The notes: generated from the letters alone by a model not told the origin. A stretch of 64,000 bases of DNA from Micromonospora costi (GCF_003626655.1 NZ_RBAN01000001.1:2232001-2296000), one strand, 5' to 3'; shown: positions 23,753 to 32,992, counted from the stretch's first letter. Made by a program: numbers and translations.

Positions 23753-25729
23753 ATGAGATTGAGCACCTCAGCGCAGGCCCGTGGGCTTGCGCGCCGCCGC
23801 GCGGCCGTCGGGGCCACCGCGGCACTCCTGGGCCTCGGCCTGGCCCTGGGTAGCGGTCTGGGGACCGCCGCCAGCGCCGCCGACGCCTCCACCTACAACG
23901 GCATCATCCTCGGGGTGGGCGCCAACGAGACCCAGCGGATCGTCACCTGGTACACCTCCGCCGACACGGCGCAGAAGGTCCAGGTCGCTCCGACCTCGGC
24001 GATCGTCAACGGCGAGTTCCCGGCGGACGCCATCACGTTCGACGCCGTGGGCGGCGCGAACATCGCGACCAGCGGCGGCTTCAACCGCCACGCCACGATC
24101 ACCAACCTGAAGGAGAACACGGCCTACTCGTACCGTGTCGGCTCCGAGGGCAACTGGTCGACGGCGTACGCGTTCAAGACGCAGGACTTCGAGGGCAACT
24201 ACGACTTCCTGTTCTTCGGCGACCCGCAGATCGGGTCCTCCGGCGACACGCTGAAGGACCAGGCCGGCTGGGAGGAGACCCTCAAGGTCGCCACCGGGGC
24301 CAACCCGAACGCCGAGCTGCTGGTGTCGGGCGGTGACCACGTCGAGACCGCCAACAACGAGACGATGTGGACGTCCTTCCTGGCGCCCGACCAGCTGCGC
24401 CAGTACCCGCTCGTCGCCACCATCGGTAACCACGACGTCGGTGGCAAGGCGTACGAGCAGCACCACTTCACCCCGAACACCGACCGGTCGGCCCCCTACT
24501 ACAACGGGGACCCGTCGACGCGGTCCGGCGGTGACTACTGGTTCATCTACAAGGACGTGCTGTTCATCGACCTGAACAGCAACAGCTACGCCAACCCGTC
24601 GGACGGGTCCCTCGGCGGCGACGCGGCCCACGTCGCGTACGTCACCGACGTGATCAACAAGCACGGCTCCGAGGCGAAGTGGAAGGTGCTGGTCTACCAC
24701 CACTCCATCTACTCGCCGGCCACCCACGCCACCGACGGCGACAACGTGCAGCGGCGGAAGGACTTCACCACCGCCTTCTCCGAGCTGGGCGTCGACCTGG
24801 TCCTCCAGGGACACGACCACAGCTACTCCCGTAGCTACTCCATCAAGAACGGGCAGAAGGAGAACCCGGCCGAGCAGCCCGGCGCGGCCGAGGTGTTCCC
24901 GGGCCCCGGAGGCGTCATCTACGTGACGGCGAACTCGGCCTCGGGCTCGAAGTACTACGACATCAAGAAGCCGAACCCGACCGACACCAACCCGCACGGC
25001 AACGGGCCGGACCCGCTGAACCCGGACAGCTACTGGTACAACTCCGTGCAGAACCAGGAGCACGTCCGCAGCTACGTCAAGGTGCAGGTCCAGGCCGACA
25101 AGCTGGTCCTGGAGAACCTGCGCAGCGGCACCTGCGCGGCGCCGAACGCGGCGGTCGAGAAGGGCCTCTCCTGCACCAACACCCCCGAGGGTCAGCCGAT
25201 CGGCTCGATCGTCGACAAGGTGACGGTGCACCCGTACCACGGCAACGGCCAGGACATCCAGGTCAACGTGCCGACGGCCGCCCCGGGCGAGTTCGGCTGG
25301 ACCATCGACGGTTACAACGGCCTCGTGGACCTGGGCACCGCCCAGGAGCACAACGGCCAGTACTTCGAGGCCACCGGCACGATCAACCCGATCCTCGTGT
25401 CGGACAGCCGCCGCACGCTCGCCCCGTGGTCGATCTCGGCCAGCGTGAGCGACTTCCGCGACGGTGACAAGACCATCGCCGGCTCGTACCTGGGCTGGAC
25501 GCCGCAGGTGGTCCAGGCCGGTGCCGGCGCCGAGGCCGGTGCCGCCGTCCTCTCCGCGTACGACGACCAGGGCAAGGGTCTGTCCGTCGCGCGCGGCCTC
25601 GGTGCGGCCGACCAGGGCCACCCGAAGGGCACCGCCAAGCTCGGTGCCGACCTCGACCTGAAGTTCCCGAACGAGGTCGACAAGGGTAGCTACCGCGCCA
25701 CCCTGACGATCACTGCCCTGAGCAGCTGA
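23753..25729 (+). CDS. Secreted metallophosphoesterase with C-terminal WxL-like domain
   Basis: A 658-residue protein. The signal peptide covers about residues 1-43 and an FN3-like domain (purple-acid-phosphatase N-type) residues 45-140. A metallophosphoesterase domain follows with all motifs: FFGDPQ (D157), GGDHVE (D195), GNHD (N226, H227), VYHHS (H316, H317) and QGHDHSYSR (H354, H356). The last 120 residues resemble a WxL surface-binding domain: APWSISASVSDF with W559, then SYLGWTPQV with W582, a Gly/Ala-rich segment, and the end SYRATLTITAL. WxL domains attach proteins to the wall of Firmicutes. The next gene encodes the DUF916-type partner expected for such a domain. Substrate is unknown. 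Confidence 0.88.
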   Translation: MRLSTSAQARGLARRRAAVGATAALLGLGLALGSGLGTAASAADASTYNGIILGVGANETQRIVTWYTSADTAQKVQVAPTSAIVNGEFPADAITFDAVGGANIATSGGFNRHATITNLKENTAYSYRVGSEGNWSTAYAFKTQDFEGNYDFLFFGDPQIGSSGDTLKDQAGWEETLKVATGANPNAELLVSGGDHVETANNETMWTSFLAPDQLRQYPLVATIGNHDVGGKAYEQHHFTPNTDRSAPYYNGDPSTRSGGDYWFIYKDVLFIDLNSNSYANPSDGSLGGDAAHVAYVTDVINKHGSEAKWKVLVYHHSIYSPATHATDGDNVQRRKDFTTAFSELGVDLVLQGHDHSYSRSYSIKNGQKENPAEQPGAAEVFPGPGGVIYVTANSASGSKYYDIKKPNPTDTNPHGNGPDPLNPDSYWYNSVQNQEHVRSYVKVQVQADKLVLENLRSGTCAAPNAAVEKGLSCTNTPEGQPIGSIVDKVTVHPYHGNGQDIQVNVPTAAPGEFGWTIDGYNGLVDLGTAQEHNGQYFEATGTINPILVSDSRRTLAPWSISASVSDFRDGDKTIAGSYLGWTPQVVQAGAGAEAGAAVLSAYDDQGKGLSVARGLGAADQGHPKGTAKLGADLDLKFPNEVDKGSYRATLTITALSS

Positions 25730-25743
25730 TCGGAGCCGTTCCC

Positions 25744-25777
25744 GGCGGGGTAGGCGTCTTCGGGCGCCTACCCCGCC
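25744..25777 (+). terminator. Hairpin between phosphatase and DUF916 genes
   Basis: GGCGGGGTAGGCG (25744-25756) pairs perfectly with CGCCTACCCCGCC (25765-25777), a 13-bp stem with an 8-base loop. It starts 15 bp after the phosphatase stop and would attenuate read-through into the DUF916 gene. Confidence 0.75.
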
Positions 25778-25821
25778 CCTGCTTCCGACCCTCCCAAGAT
25801 CACCTCCCTCAAGGATCCGAG

Positions 25822-26892
25822 ATGCACGCGCCCGCAACGCGCTGGAAGACCACCACCGCCACCCTCCTCCGTACCGCCGCCGCGGCCCTGCTCGCCGCCG
25901 TGGTGGCCACCGGCGTGAGCGCCGGCCCCGCCCTCGCGGCAGGCGGCGACGTCGCCTGGACGGTCCGGACGGCGTCGAACAGCTACGGCGCCGCTCGGTC
26001 CAGCTACAGCTACTCCGTCAACCCCGGCGGCACGATCTCCGACGCGATGGTCGTGGCCAACCGTGGCCCGGTCCCGCTCAACCTGTCGGTGTACGCCGCC
26101 GACGGCTTCACGACCGACGCCGGCCAACTCGACCTGGTCACCAGGGACGCGAAGTCCGTGGCCGTCGGCGCCTGGGTACGCGCCGACCGCGCGAGCGTGG
26201 CGGTCCAGCCGGGGAAGACCGTCCAGGTGCCCTTCTCCGTCACGATCCCCGACAACGCCACGCCCGGCGACTACGTGGGCGGCATCCTCACCTCGCTGAC
26301 GCAGCCCGACCAGGCGCAGGGCATCAACGTGGACCGCCGCCTCGGTATCCGCATCAAGCTGCGCGTCGGCGGTGAGCTGAAGCCGACGCTCGCCATCGAG
26401 AACCTGCACGTGTCGTACGCCGGCACGGTCAACCCGTTCGGCACCGGCGACGCCACGGTCACGTACACGATCCACAACACCGGCAACGCCGCGCTGTCGA
26501 GCACCCAGAAGGTGTCGGTCTCGGGCCCGTTCGGGTCGCTGCGGGCCTCGGCGAGCGAGATCCCGGCGTCGCCGGAGCTGCTTCCGGGCGAGAGCTGGAA
26601 GGTCACGGTGCCCGTCCACGACGTGGCGCCCACGGTCCGGCTGGCCGCCACCGCGACCCTCACACCCATGCTCACCGACGCGTCGGGCTCCGTCACGCCG
26701 CTGAAGCCCGTCGAGACCACCGCGCACGGCTGGGCCGTGCCGTGGACGCTGACGGTGCTGGTCGTGGTGCTGATCGCGATCGTGGTCGCGGCGATCCTCC
26801 TGTCCCGCCGCAACCGTGAGCGGCGCAAGCAGCGCGAGGACGTCCGCGTGCAGGAGGCCGTCGAGCAGGCGCTGCGCGGCCAGACCGCGTAG
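25822..26892 (+). CDS. DUF916-type membrane-anchored surface protein (WxL-interacting type)
   Basis: A 356-residue protein with an AAGGA site 6 bp before its ATG. The signal peptide ends near GPALA-AGG. Residues about 42-180 are a beta-sandwich of the DUF916 kind, with NPGGTISDAMVVANRGPVPL and PGDYVGGILTSL as recognisable strands. A second sandwich (NLHVSYAGTVNPFGTGDATV to the end of about 290) has the position of DUF3324. One helix at about 306-328 followed by RRNRERRKQRE anchors it, with a cytoplasmic tail. In Firmicutes this two-domain-plus-helix layout holds WxL proteins and binds peptidoglycan. Its placement right after a WxL-like phosphatase gene supports the same role. Confidence 0.82.
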   Translation: MHAPATRWKTTTATLLRTAAAALLAAVVATGVSAGPALAAGGDVAWTVRTASNSYGAARSSYSYSVNPGGTISDAMVVANRGPVPLNLSVYAADGFTTDAGQLDLVTRDAKSVAVGAWVRADRASVAVQPGKTVQVPFSVTIPDNATPGDYVGGILTSLTQPDQAQGINVDRRLGIRIKLRVGGELKPTLAIENLHVSYAGTVNPFGTGDATVTYTIHNTGNAALSSTQKVSVSGPFGSLRASASEIPASPELLPGESWKVTVPVHDVAPTVRLAATATLTPMLTDASGSVTPLKPVETTAHGWAVPWTLTVLVVVLIAIVVAAILLSRRNRERRKQREDVRVQEAVEQALRGQTA

Positions 26893-26907
26893 CCGGGGAC
26901 GGCGGCG

Positions 26908-26943
26908 GTGCCCGGGACAGCGGCGGACCGCTGTCCCGGGCAC
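26908..26943. terminator. Bidirectional terminator hairpin
   Basis: GTGCCCGGGACAGCGG (26908-26923) is the exact reverse complement of 26928-26943. The 16-bp stem has a 4-base CGGA loop and lies between convergent genes. Confidence 0.88.
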
Positions 26944-26953
26944 CCGTGCGTAG

Positions 26954-28525
26954 CTAGCGGAGGCTCGTCCAGAAGGCGTACTCGTGGTCGCGGGGAAAGT
27001 CCGTCGCCGTCCAGCGCCCGGAGGTCAGCGACTGGACGTACGGGCGACGCTGCGTGAACGCCTTCCAGCCGCCGTCGCCGTGGCCGTTCGGGTCGCCCGT
27101 GGCGGCGAAGCGCGTCCAGGCGCCGATCAACCGCTCGGCGAGCCGGTCCTGCGCCGGGGTGCGCGGTGCGAAGAGGTCCATGTCGAACAGGTACGCCAGC
27201 TCGGCCATGTGCTGGGCCCTCCACGGGAAGCTCGGTTCCGCGTAGCCCGCGAACCACGGCGTGTCCTCCTCGGCGAACTCGAACATGTACGTCGTCGTCC
27301 ACCTCGACAGCAGCTTCGCCAGGTCGTACGTCGGAGTCGCCCAGGACTGGTCGGTGGCGACGGTGGCCAGGGCCAGCCCGGCGGAGTCGCCGTAGTCGGC
27401 GAGGGGGTAGCGGGCCAACACGGCGTCGGCGTCGGTGCCGTACTGGTCGCGGATCATCGGCTCGTACGCCTCGGCCGGGATCGGCGCGCCGCCCGGGTTC
27501 ACCTCCTGCCCGCCGTACCGGCCGTTCTCCTCGTCGTGGTTCACCCCGACGAGGACGGGGACCCGGTTGAACCGGCCTGTGCGGAACGCCTCGGCCGGGT
27601 CGAGCGGCAGCAGCGCCGTGCCGGACACCGGGCGGGGCTCGCCCCACGGGCCGTACGCCTCCAGCAGCTCGGCGACCGTGGTCTCGTCCGACCGGAGGCA
27701 CCCGGCCACGTCGGCCACGTCGGCGCACCCGACCGCCGCGATCACACCGGCGCTGTCCGCCTCGGCCTCGGCACGGGTGCGGGACCCGCCGGTCACGCAC
27801 GGGCCGCTCTGGATGACGGCCCGGTCGAACAGACCCGCCGACATCGGGGACGCGAGGTGGTCGCAGACCGCGGCGCCGCCACCGGACTGACCCATGATCG
27901 TGACGTTGCGCGCGTCGCCGCCGAACTCGTCGACGTTGGCGCGTACCCAGCGCAGTGCCGCCTGCTGGTCCTCCAGTGCGAGGCTGCCGGACCCGTAGGC
28001 CGTGCCGGCGTCGAGGGCCGGGTCGGTGAGGAACGACATGATCCCGAGCCGGTAGTTCATCGACACCACGACCGCGTCGGCGGCGAGGCGGTCCGGCCCG
28101 TACATGTCGCCGGTGCCGTACATCAGGCTGCCGCCGTGGATCCACACGATGACCGGCAGGTCGTCGCCCTTCCGGCCCGGGGTGGTGACGTTCAGGTAGA
28201 GGCAGTCCTCGTCGTCGCTGGGCACGCCGACCGGCAGGCCGACGGGCTGCGCGCAGGCCGGACCCGGACGGGTGGCGTCGCGGACCCCGGTCCACGCCTC
28301 CGCGGGCTCCGGTGACGTCCAGCGCCCGGGCGGTGCCGCGTACGGGATGCCCTGGAAGGCCCGCAGACCACCGTGGACGGTGCCGCGGACCGCGCCCTTG
28401 TCGGTGTGGACGACGGCGCCGCCACCGGGTGCGGCGCTCGCCGGCCCGCTCGCGCCGGCGGTCGCCACGGTCAGCGCGGTCAGGAGCGTGGCCGCGAGGG
28501 CCCGCCGTGGGAGGGACGTGTTCAT
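26954..28525 (-). CDS. Secreted carboxylesterase (type B, alpha/beta hydrolase)
   Basis: From ATG 28525, preceded by GGAGAA, the protein has 523 residues. A signal peptide ends near SGPASA-APG. The type-B carboxylesterase blocks are in order: GLRAFQGIPYAAPP, EDCLYLNVTTP, VIVWIHGGSLMYGTGD, LEDQQAALRWVRANVDEFGGD, then the nucleophile in MGQSGGGAAV (Ser about 214). NHDEENGRYG near 350 probably holds the acidic residue, and AQHMAELAYLFD near 445 the His. The elbow is G-Q-S-G-G where most family members have G-E-S-A-G. It hydrolyses esters or amides outside the cell; substrates are unknown. It is divergent from the TetR gene and probably repressed by it. Confidence 0.92.
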   Translation of the reverse strand: MNTSLPRRALAATLLTALTVATAGASGPASAAPGGGAVVHTDKGAVRGTVHGGLRAFQGIPYAAPPGRWTSPEPAEAWTGVRDATRPGPACAQPVGLPVGVPSDDEDCLYLNVTTPGRKGDDLPVIVWIHGGSLMYGTGDMYGPDRLAADAVVVSMNYRLGIMSFLTDPALDAGTAYGSGSLALEDQQAALRWVRANVDEFGGDARNVTIMGQSGGGAAVCDHLASPMSAGLFDRAVIQSGPCVTGGSRTRAEAEADSAGVIAAVGCADVADVAGCLRSDETTVAELLEAYGPWGEPRPVSGTALLPLDPAEAFRTGRFNRVPVLVGVNHDEENGRYGGQEVNPGGAPIPAEAYEPMIRDQYGTDADAVLARYPLADYGDSAGLALATVATDQSWATPTYDLAKLLSRWTTTYMFEFAEEDTPWFAGYAEPSFPWRAQHMAELAYLFDMDLFAPRTPAQDRLAERLIGAWTRFAATGDPNGHGDGGWKAFTQRRPYVQSLTSGRWTATDFPRDHEYAFWTSLR

Positions 28526-28607
28526 GGTGGTTCTCCTGCCTGGTCCTGGGACCGGAGGGGACGTTGGGAAGAACCGTAGGGCAGATTTGGGCAAGCGCGC
28601 AAGACGT

Positions 28608-28629
28608 TCGCCTAAGGCGATCGCCTAAG
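28608..28629. promoter_or_regulatory. Candidate TetR operator
   Basis: TCGCCTAAG occurs at 28608-28616 and 28621-28629. The first copy lies inside the palindrome TCGCC-TAA-GGCGA. It sits between the divergent esterase and TetR starts (28525 and 28664), the usual place for TetR-type control of both genes. Confidence 0.5.
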
Positions 28630-28663
28630 TCGTTCGATCCAGAGGCTTGCTAGCCTGTCGACC

Positions 28664-29242
28664 ATGGGAAATCGCGAGGCCCTGCTCGCCGGGGCGCGGA
28701 CCTGTCTGCTCGACAAGGGCTTCGACCGCACCACCGTGCGCGACATCGCCACCGCGGCGGGCGTCAGCATGGCGGCGATCGGCTACCACTTCGGTTCGCG
28801 GGAGAACCTGCTGTTCCAGGCCCTGTTCTCGATCCTCGACGAGTGGGGTGACCTCTCCGGCCGTGCGCTCGTGCCCGACGGGGCCTCCGACGCCAGCCCG
28901 GCCGAGGCGTACGAACGGATGTGGGACGACCTCCTCGCGCAGGCCCGCGCCCACCCGAAGATGTGGCTCGTCTCCATGGAGCTGTTCATGCAGGCACAGC
29001 GGCAGCCCGACCTCCTCCCCCACCTCACCGACGGGATCCGTCAGGGACGCAGCGGAATGGCGGCGATCCTGGAGAGCGTCCCCGAGTCGGACGTGTCGGA
29101 GCGCTCCGTACGCACCCTCGGCATGGTCCAGGTCGCGCTGATGTCCGGCGTGGTCATCCAGATGCTCTCCGACCCCGAGAACGCGCCCACCGGCGCCGAC
29201 GTCGTGGCGGGGCTGCGCGCGCTCGCGCGGATCACCGGATAG
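28664..29242 (+). CDS. TetR family transcriptional regulator
   Basis: A 192-residue protein. The N-terminal helix-turn-helix spans about residues 1-48: LLAGARTCLLDKGFDRTTVR, then IATAAGVSMAAIGYHFGSRE, with the standard Y-H-F-G recognition end. The remaining helical ligand domain is variable and contains MWLVSMELFMQAQR. The length fits the family. Divergence from the secreted esterase with a repeated motif in the 138-bp gap suggests that it represses the esterase and itself. The ligand is unknown. Confidence 0.93.
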   Translation: MGNREALLAGARTCLLDKGFDRTTVRDIATAAGVSMAAIGYHFGSRENLLFQALFSILDEWGDLSGRALVPDGASDASPAEAYERMWDDLLAQARAHPKMWLVSMELFMQAQRQPDLLPHLTDGIRQGRSGMAAILESVPESDVSERSVRTLGMVQVALMSGVVIQMLSDPENAPTGADVVAGLRALARITG

Positions 29243-29335
29243 GACGACCCGGCGGCCGGCCCTGTCGTTGATCTGGCTGCACCCCCCGACTCGCGCGGCT
29301 CACGGTGGGGGCACCGACCGTCGAGGAGGACGCCG

Positions 29336-29800
29336 ATGACCCGTCAGCGGGAGACCGTGCCGGTCGATCCGGAACTGTTCCGTGCCGTCTACGACTCGCC
29401 GGCCGCGCTGCCGGGCCGGCACCGCTGGACCACCCCCGAGTCGGACGTCCGGCGGCTGGAGAAGCTGCTGGGCATCCCGGCGCGCAGCATCGGCGCCCCG
29501 CTCTGGGTCAGCGGCGACGATCCCGACTGCCCCAAGTGCGGCCGGCGGCTGACCTGGTACGACATCGTCTCGTCGGCGCTGAAGGGCGTACACGACCGGA
29601 CGATGATCGCCATGGTGATCCTGGGCGACCGGAAGTACGTCAACACCGAGGTGCCCGACGCCATCCCCGGCGTCCGCTGCGCCGACTGCCACACCGCCAT
29701 CGACGGGCTGCGCAGCTTCAAGTGCCACAACTGGGCGTACGCCTTCGAGGCGCTGGAGAAGGTCCGCGAGCGGATGAACGGCGGGCTCACCGCGGAGTGA
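29336..29800 (+). CDS. Hypothetical protein with two CxxC pairs
   Basis: A 154-residue soluble protein with a GAGGAGG site before its ATG. The first zinc-type pair is CPKCGRRLTWYDIV near residue 65, and the second is CADCHTAIDGLRSFKCHNW near 120, so a zinc ribbon is likely. The N-terminal 60 residues (FRAVYDSPAALPGRHRWTTP) are helical. I do not recognise a named family. The gene converges on the GH65 gene, with only 3 bp between the stops. Confidence 0.78.
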   Translation: MTRQRETVPVDPELFRAVYDSPAALPGRHRWTTPESDVRRLEKLLGIPARSIGAPLWVSGDDPDCPKCGRRLTWYDIVSSALKGVHDRTMIAMVILGDRKYVNTEVPDAIPGVRCADCHTAIDGLRSFKCHNWAYAFEALEKVRERMNGGLTAE

Positions 29801-29803
29801 GCG

Positions 29804-32197
29804 TCAGCCGGCGGCGCGCCGCGGAGGCCGCCGACCCGGCGGGCAGGGCGGCTCGGGGCCGGGATCGGGCACCGGAGGCATCGGTCGGGTGACCGGCGAC
29901 GCGCCGACGCGGACCCGCTCGCCGTGGTGCCACAGCTCGACGGCGTCCTCCGGCCCGGCGTCCGGCAGCTCGTACCGGGCCTGTTCGCGGGTGAGCGTGA
30001 CCCGCAGCCGGTGGCCGTGCCAGCGCAGGTGGAACGCGAGCCGGTCGATCCGGTCCGGCAGCCGCGGGTCGAAGGAGAGCACCGCCCGGTCGTCCCGCAT
30101 CCCGCCAAAGCCCTGCACCAGCGCCAGCCAGGCGCCGGCCAGCGAGGCCAGGTGCAGACCGTCGGCGGTCTTGTCCCCGAGGTCGGCCAGATCCTGGAGG
30201 ACCGACTCGGCGAACAGGTCGTACGCCATGTCGAGGTGCCCGACCTCGGCGGCGAGCACGGCCTCCGGCGCGGCCGACAGGGACGAGTCGCGGACCGTCC
30301 GGGGCTGGTAGTAAGCGACGTTGCGGGCCTTCTCGTCGGCGGTGAACTCGCCCGGGCAGCGCAGCATGGCCAGCACCAGATCGGCCTGCTTGACCACCTG
30401 CCGCCGGTACAGCTCCAGGTACGGGTGGTGCAGCAGGAGCGGGTAGTCGTCCTCGGCGGTGTCCGCGAAGTCCCACTCCGGCTGCCCCGTGAACCCGGCC
30501 GACTGCTGGTGCACACCCCGCTCGTGGTCGTACGGGACGGCCATCGCGTCGGCCGCGTCCCGCCAGCCGGCCACCTCGGCCGGCTGCACGCCGAGGCGCG
30601 CGGCCACGTCGGGATGGCGTTCGGCGGCGTCCGCCGCGCCCCGCAGGTTGCGCCGGGCCATGAGGTTGGTGAACACGTTGTCGTCGACCAGGGCGGTGTA
30701 CTCGTCCGGGCCGGTCACGCCGTACAGGTGGAAGCCGCCGTCCGCCGCCCGGTGGCCGAACCCGTGCCACAGCCGCGCGGTCTCCACCAGCAGTTCCGTG
30801 CCCACCTCGGCGAGGAAATCGGGATCGCCGGTGGCCGCCACGTACCGCAGGACGGCGTCGGCGATGTCGGCGTTCAGGTGCAGCCCGGCGGTGCTGGCCG
30901 GCCAGTAGCCGGAGCACTCCCGCCCGCCGATGGTCCGCCACGGGAACGTCGCGCCCGCGAGCCCCAGCTCGGCGGCCCGCTCCCGGGCCTCGGGGAGGTG
31001 CGCGTGGCGCCACCGCAACGCGGACCGGGCGACCGCCGGCGCCAGGTACGTGAGCACCGGCAGCACGTAGCCCTCGGTGTCCCAGAGCACGTGCCCGTCG
31101 TAGCCGTTGCCGGTCAGCCCCTTCGCGGGGATGGTCCGGTCGCCGTCCGGCCGACCCGCCTGGAGCAGGTGGAAGATCGCGAACCGGGTCGCCTGCTGGA
31201 GTTCGGGGTCGCCGTCGAGTTCCACGTCGGCGGTCCGCCACGCGGCGCTCAGCACCGCTCGCTGCGCGCCCAGCAGGGCGTCGAATCCGTCCGCGCGTGC
31301 CGCGTCGGCCTCGGCGACGACCAGGTCGGCCAGCTCGTCCGGGGGCATGCCCGCCACGGGTGTGCATTCGTACGCGGCGAACTTGGTCAGCCGCAGCCGC
31401 TCGCCGGGAGCCAGCCGGCCGGTGAGGGTCAGCCGCAGCCGGTCCGGTGTGCAGTCGCCGTCGGTGCTGACCGTCGGCGGGGCGTCGACCAGGTGGGCGA
31501 CCGCCACGGCGACGCGCTGCGCGCTGCGGTGGGTGCGGTGCACGAGCACGCCGTCGAGTCCCGCAGAACGGCGGGCCTCGGCGGTCAGCGGATCCTGGAC
31601 CACCGACGCGGCGCGCGGGTCGTCGGAGTGTTCGGGCACGTGCTCGTTGGCCAGCAGGTCCGAGCAGATCCGCAGCTCGACCGCCGCGTCCAGCGGTTCG
31701 ACCTCGTACCGCACGGCGGCCACCGGTCGTCGCGGCAGCGAGACGAGCCGGGTGCTGCGGACGCGTACGCCGTGCCCGCCCGGCGAGATCCAGACGGTCT
31801 CCCGGCGCAGCACGCCGGCCCGCAGGTCGAGCACCCGTTCGTGGGTGACCAGGGTGCCGGTGCGCACGTCGAGCGGCTCACCGTCGACCCACAGCCGGAT
31901 CAGCGCGGCGTTCGGCGCGCTGACCACCGTGTCGCTGTGCTGCGGGAACCCGTACCCGTCCTCGGGGTAGGCGACGTCGCGGCGCTCGTAGAAGCCGTTG
32001 AGGTAGCTGCCCGGCGTCCCGTACGGCTTCCCCTCGTCGAGGGTGCCGCGCCAGCCGACCCAGCCGTTGCCCAACGCGAAGATCGATTCGGTCTCGGCGA
32101 GCCGGTCCAGGTCCGCCGCCGTACGCCGGATCCGCCAGCTCTCGTCGCCGTCGGATGCCGTCGCGCCGGGACTGCCGGCCGTGGCGGTGCGGTGCAC
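29804..32197 (-). CDS. Glycoside hydrolase family 65 (disaccharide phosphorylase type)
   Basis: A 797-residue cytoplasmic protein of normal family length. It has an N-terminal beta-sandwich (about 1-270: ESIFALGNGWVGWRGTLDEG, SYLNGFYERRDVAYPE), a linker, an (alpha/alpha)6 barrel (about 320-700) and a C-terminal beta-sheet domain. The catalytic acid is the Glu in VTGPDEYTALVDDNVFTN (E499); phosphate-site residues are around KQADLVLAML and HHPYLELYRR. GH65 enzymes phosphorolyse maltose, trehalose, kojibiose or nigerose to glucose-1-phosphate. The exact disaccharide cannot be read from sequence. The usual companion beta-phosphoglucomutase gene is absent here. The tail is Pro/Arg-rich. Confidence 0.93.
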   Translation of the reverse strand: MHRTATAGSPGATASDGDESWRIRRTAADLDRLAETESIFALGNGWVGWRGTLDEGKPYGTPGSYLNGFYERRDVAYPEDGYGFPQHSDTVVSAPNAALIRLWVDGEPLDVRTGTLVTHERVLDLRAGVLRRETVWISPGGHGVRVRSTRLVSLPRRPVAAVRYEVEPLDAAVELRICSDLLANEHVPEHSDDPRAASVVQDPLTAEARRSAGLDGVLVHRTHRSAQRVAVAVAHLVDAPPTVSTDGDCTPDRLRLTLTGRLAPGERLRLTKFAAYECTPVAGMPPDELADLVVAEADAARADGFDALLGAQRAVLSAAWRTADVELDGDPELQQATRFAIFHLLQAGRPDGDRTIPAKGLTGNGYDGHVLWDTEGYVLPVLTYLAPAVARSALRWRHAHLPEARERAAELGLAGATFPWRTIGGRECSGYWPASTAGLHLNADIADAVLRYVAATGDPDFLAEVGTELLVETARLWHGFGHRAADGGFHLYGVTGPDEYTALVDDNVFTNLMARRNLRGAADAAERHPDVAARLGVQPAEVAGWRDAADAMAVPYDHERGVHQQSAGFTGQPEWDFADTAEDDYPLLLHHPYLELYRRQVVKQADLVLAMLRCPGEFTADEKARNVAYYQPRTVRDSSLSAAPEAVLAAEVGHLDMAYDLFAESVLQDLADLGDKTADGLHLASLAGAWLALVQGFGGMRDDRAVLSFDPRLPDRIDRLAFHLRWHGHRLRVTLTREQARYELPDAGPEDAVELWHHGERVRVGASPVTRPMPPVPDPGPEPPCPPGRRPPRRAAG

Positions 32198-32362
32198 GCA
32201 GCCTCCCGTGGTCGCGTCGTGTGGTGCCGTCCACCTCCACGGTGAACGCGGGTCGGACGAAGGTCAGGTGGATGTCCTGCCCTTCGTACGCGGCGGTGGA
32301 ATGCCGGCGAACCGTACCTTTCTCCCAGGTGAACGGAGTATGAACGAACGGTGAGGTGAGTC

Positions 32363-32992
32363 ATGGTGGAGATCGGCACGACCGGCGTACCGGAGATCAG
32401 CGCCGACTGGTACCAGGACATCGTCGACGTGGCGGCCGACAGCCCGCAACCGGTGCAGTGGTTCGCGGCGCACTTCACCGAAGGGGCCATCCTGCTGCTC
32501 GGTGCGCTGCTGCTGGTCGCCGCCCTCGTCCGGCTCCGCGGCGGACCGCGGGACCGGGCGTTCGCGCTGGTGTCGCCGGTGCCGGTCGTCCTCGCGTACG
32601 CGTGCAGCGAGTGGCTCAAGACCGTGGTGGACGAGGATCGGCCGTGCCGGGCCGCCACCCGGGCGATCATCGCGGGCACCTGTCCGCCGCACGGCGACTG
32701 GTCCTTCCCGAGCAACCACTCCACCATCGCCGGGGCGTTGGCGGTCGCCACCCTGCTGCTGTCGCGCCGGCTCGGGCTCGTCGCCCTTCCGCTGGCCGCG
32801 CTCGCCGCCTTCTCCCGCACCTTCGTCGGAGTGCACTACCCCCACGACGTGGCGGCCGGCGTACTGCTCGGTGCCGTCGTGGTCCTGGTGCTGCTCCCGG
32901 CGCTCGCGCGCCCGGCCGCGGAGGTGCTGCGCCGCCGATCGGGCGCCGACCGGCCCGTCCCGGACACGCTCGCGGGTCCGACCCGGCGCTGA
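32363..32992 (+). CDS. PAP2 superfamily phosphatase (membrane)
   Basis: A 209-residue protein with about five hydrophobic segments. The three PAP2 catalytic motifs are complete: KTVVDEDRP near residue 91 (K-x6-R-P), FPSNHS near 114 (P-S-G/N-H), and SRTFVGVHYPHDV near 152 (S-R-x5-H-x3-D). It dephosphorylates lipid-linked or lipid phosphates, for example undecaprenyl-pyrophosphate, at the outer face of the membrane. A GAGGTGA site precedes the ATG. It is divergent from GH65, with a 165-bp gap between the starts. Confidence 0.93.
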   Translation: MVEIGTTGVPEISADWYQDIVDVAADSPQPVQWFAAHFTEGAILLLGALLLVAALVRLRGGPRDRAFALVSPVPVVLAYACSEWLKTVVDEDRPCRAATRAIIAGTCPPHGDWSFPSNHSTIAGALAVATLLLSRRLGLVALPLAALAAFSRTFVGVHYPHDVAAGVLLGAVVVLVLLPALARPAAEVLRRRSGADRPVPDTLAGPTRR

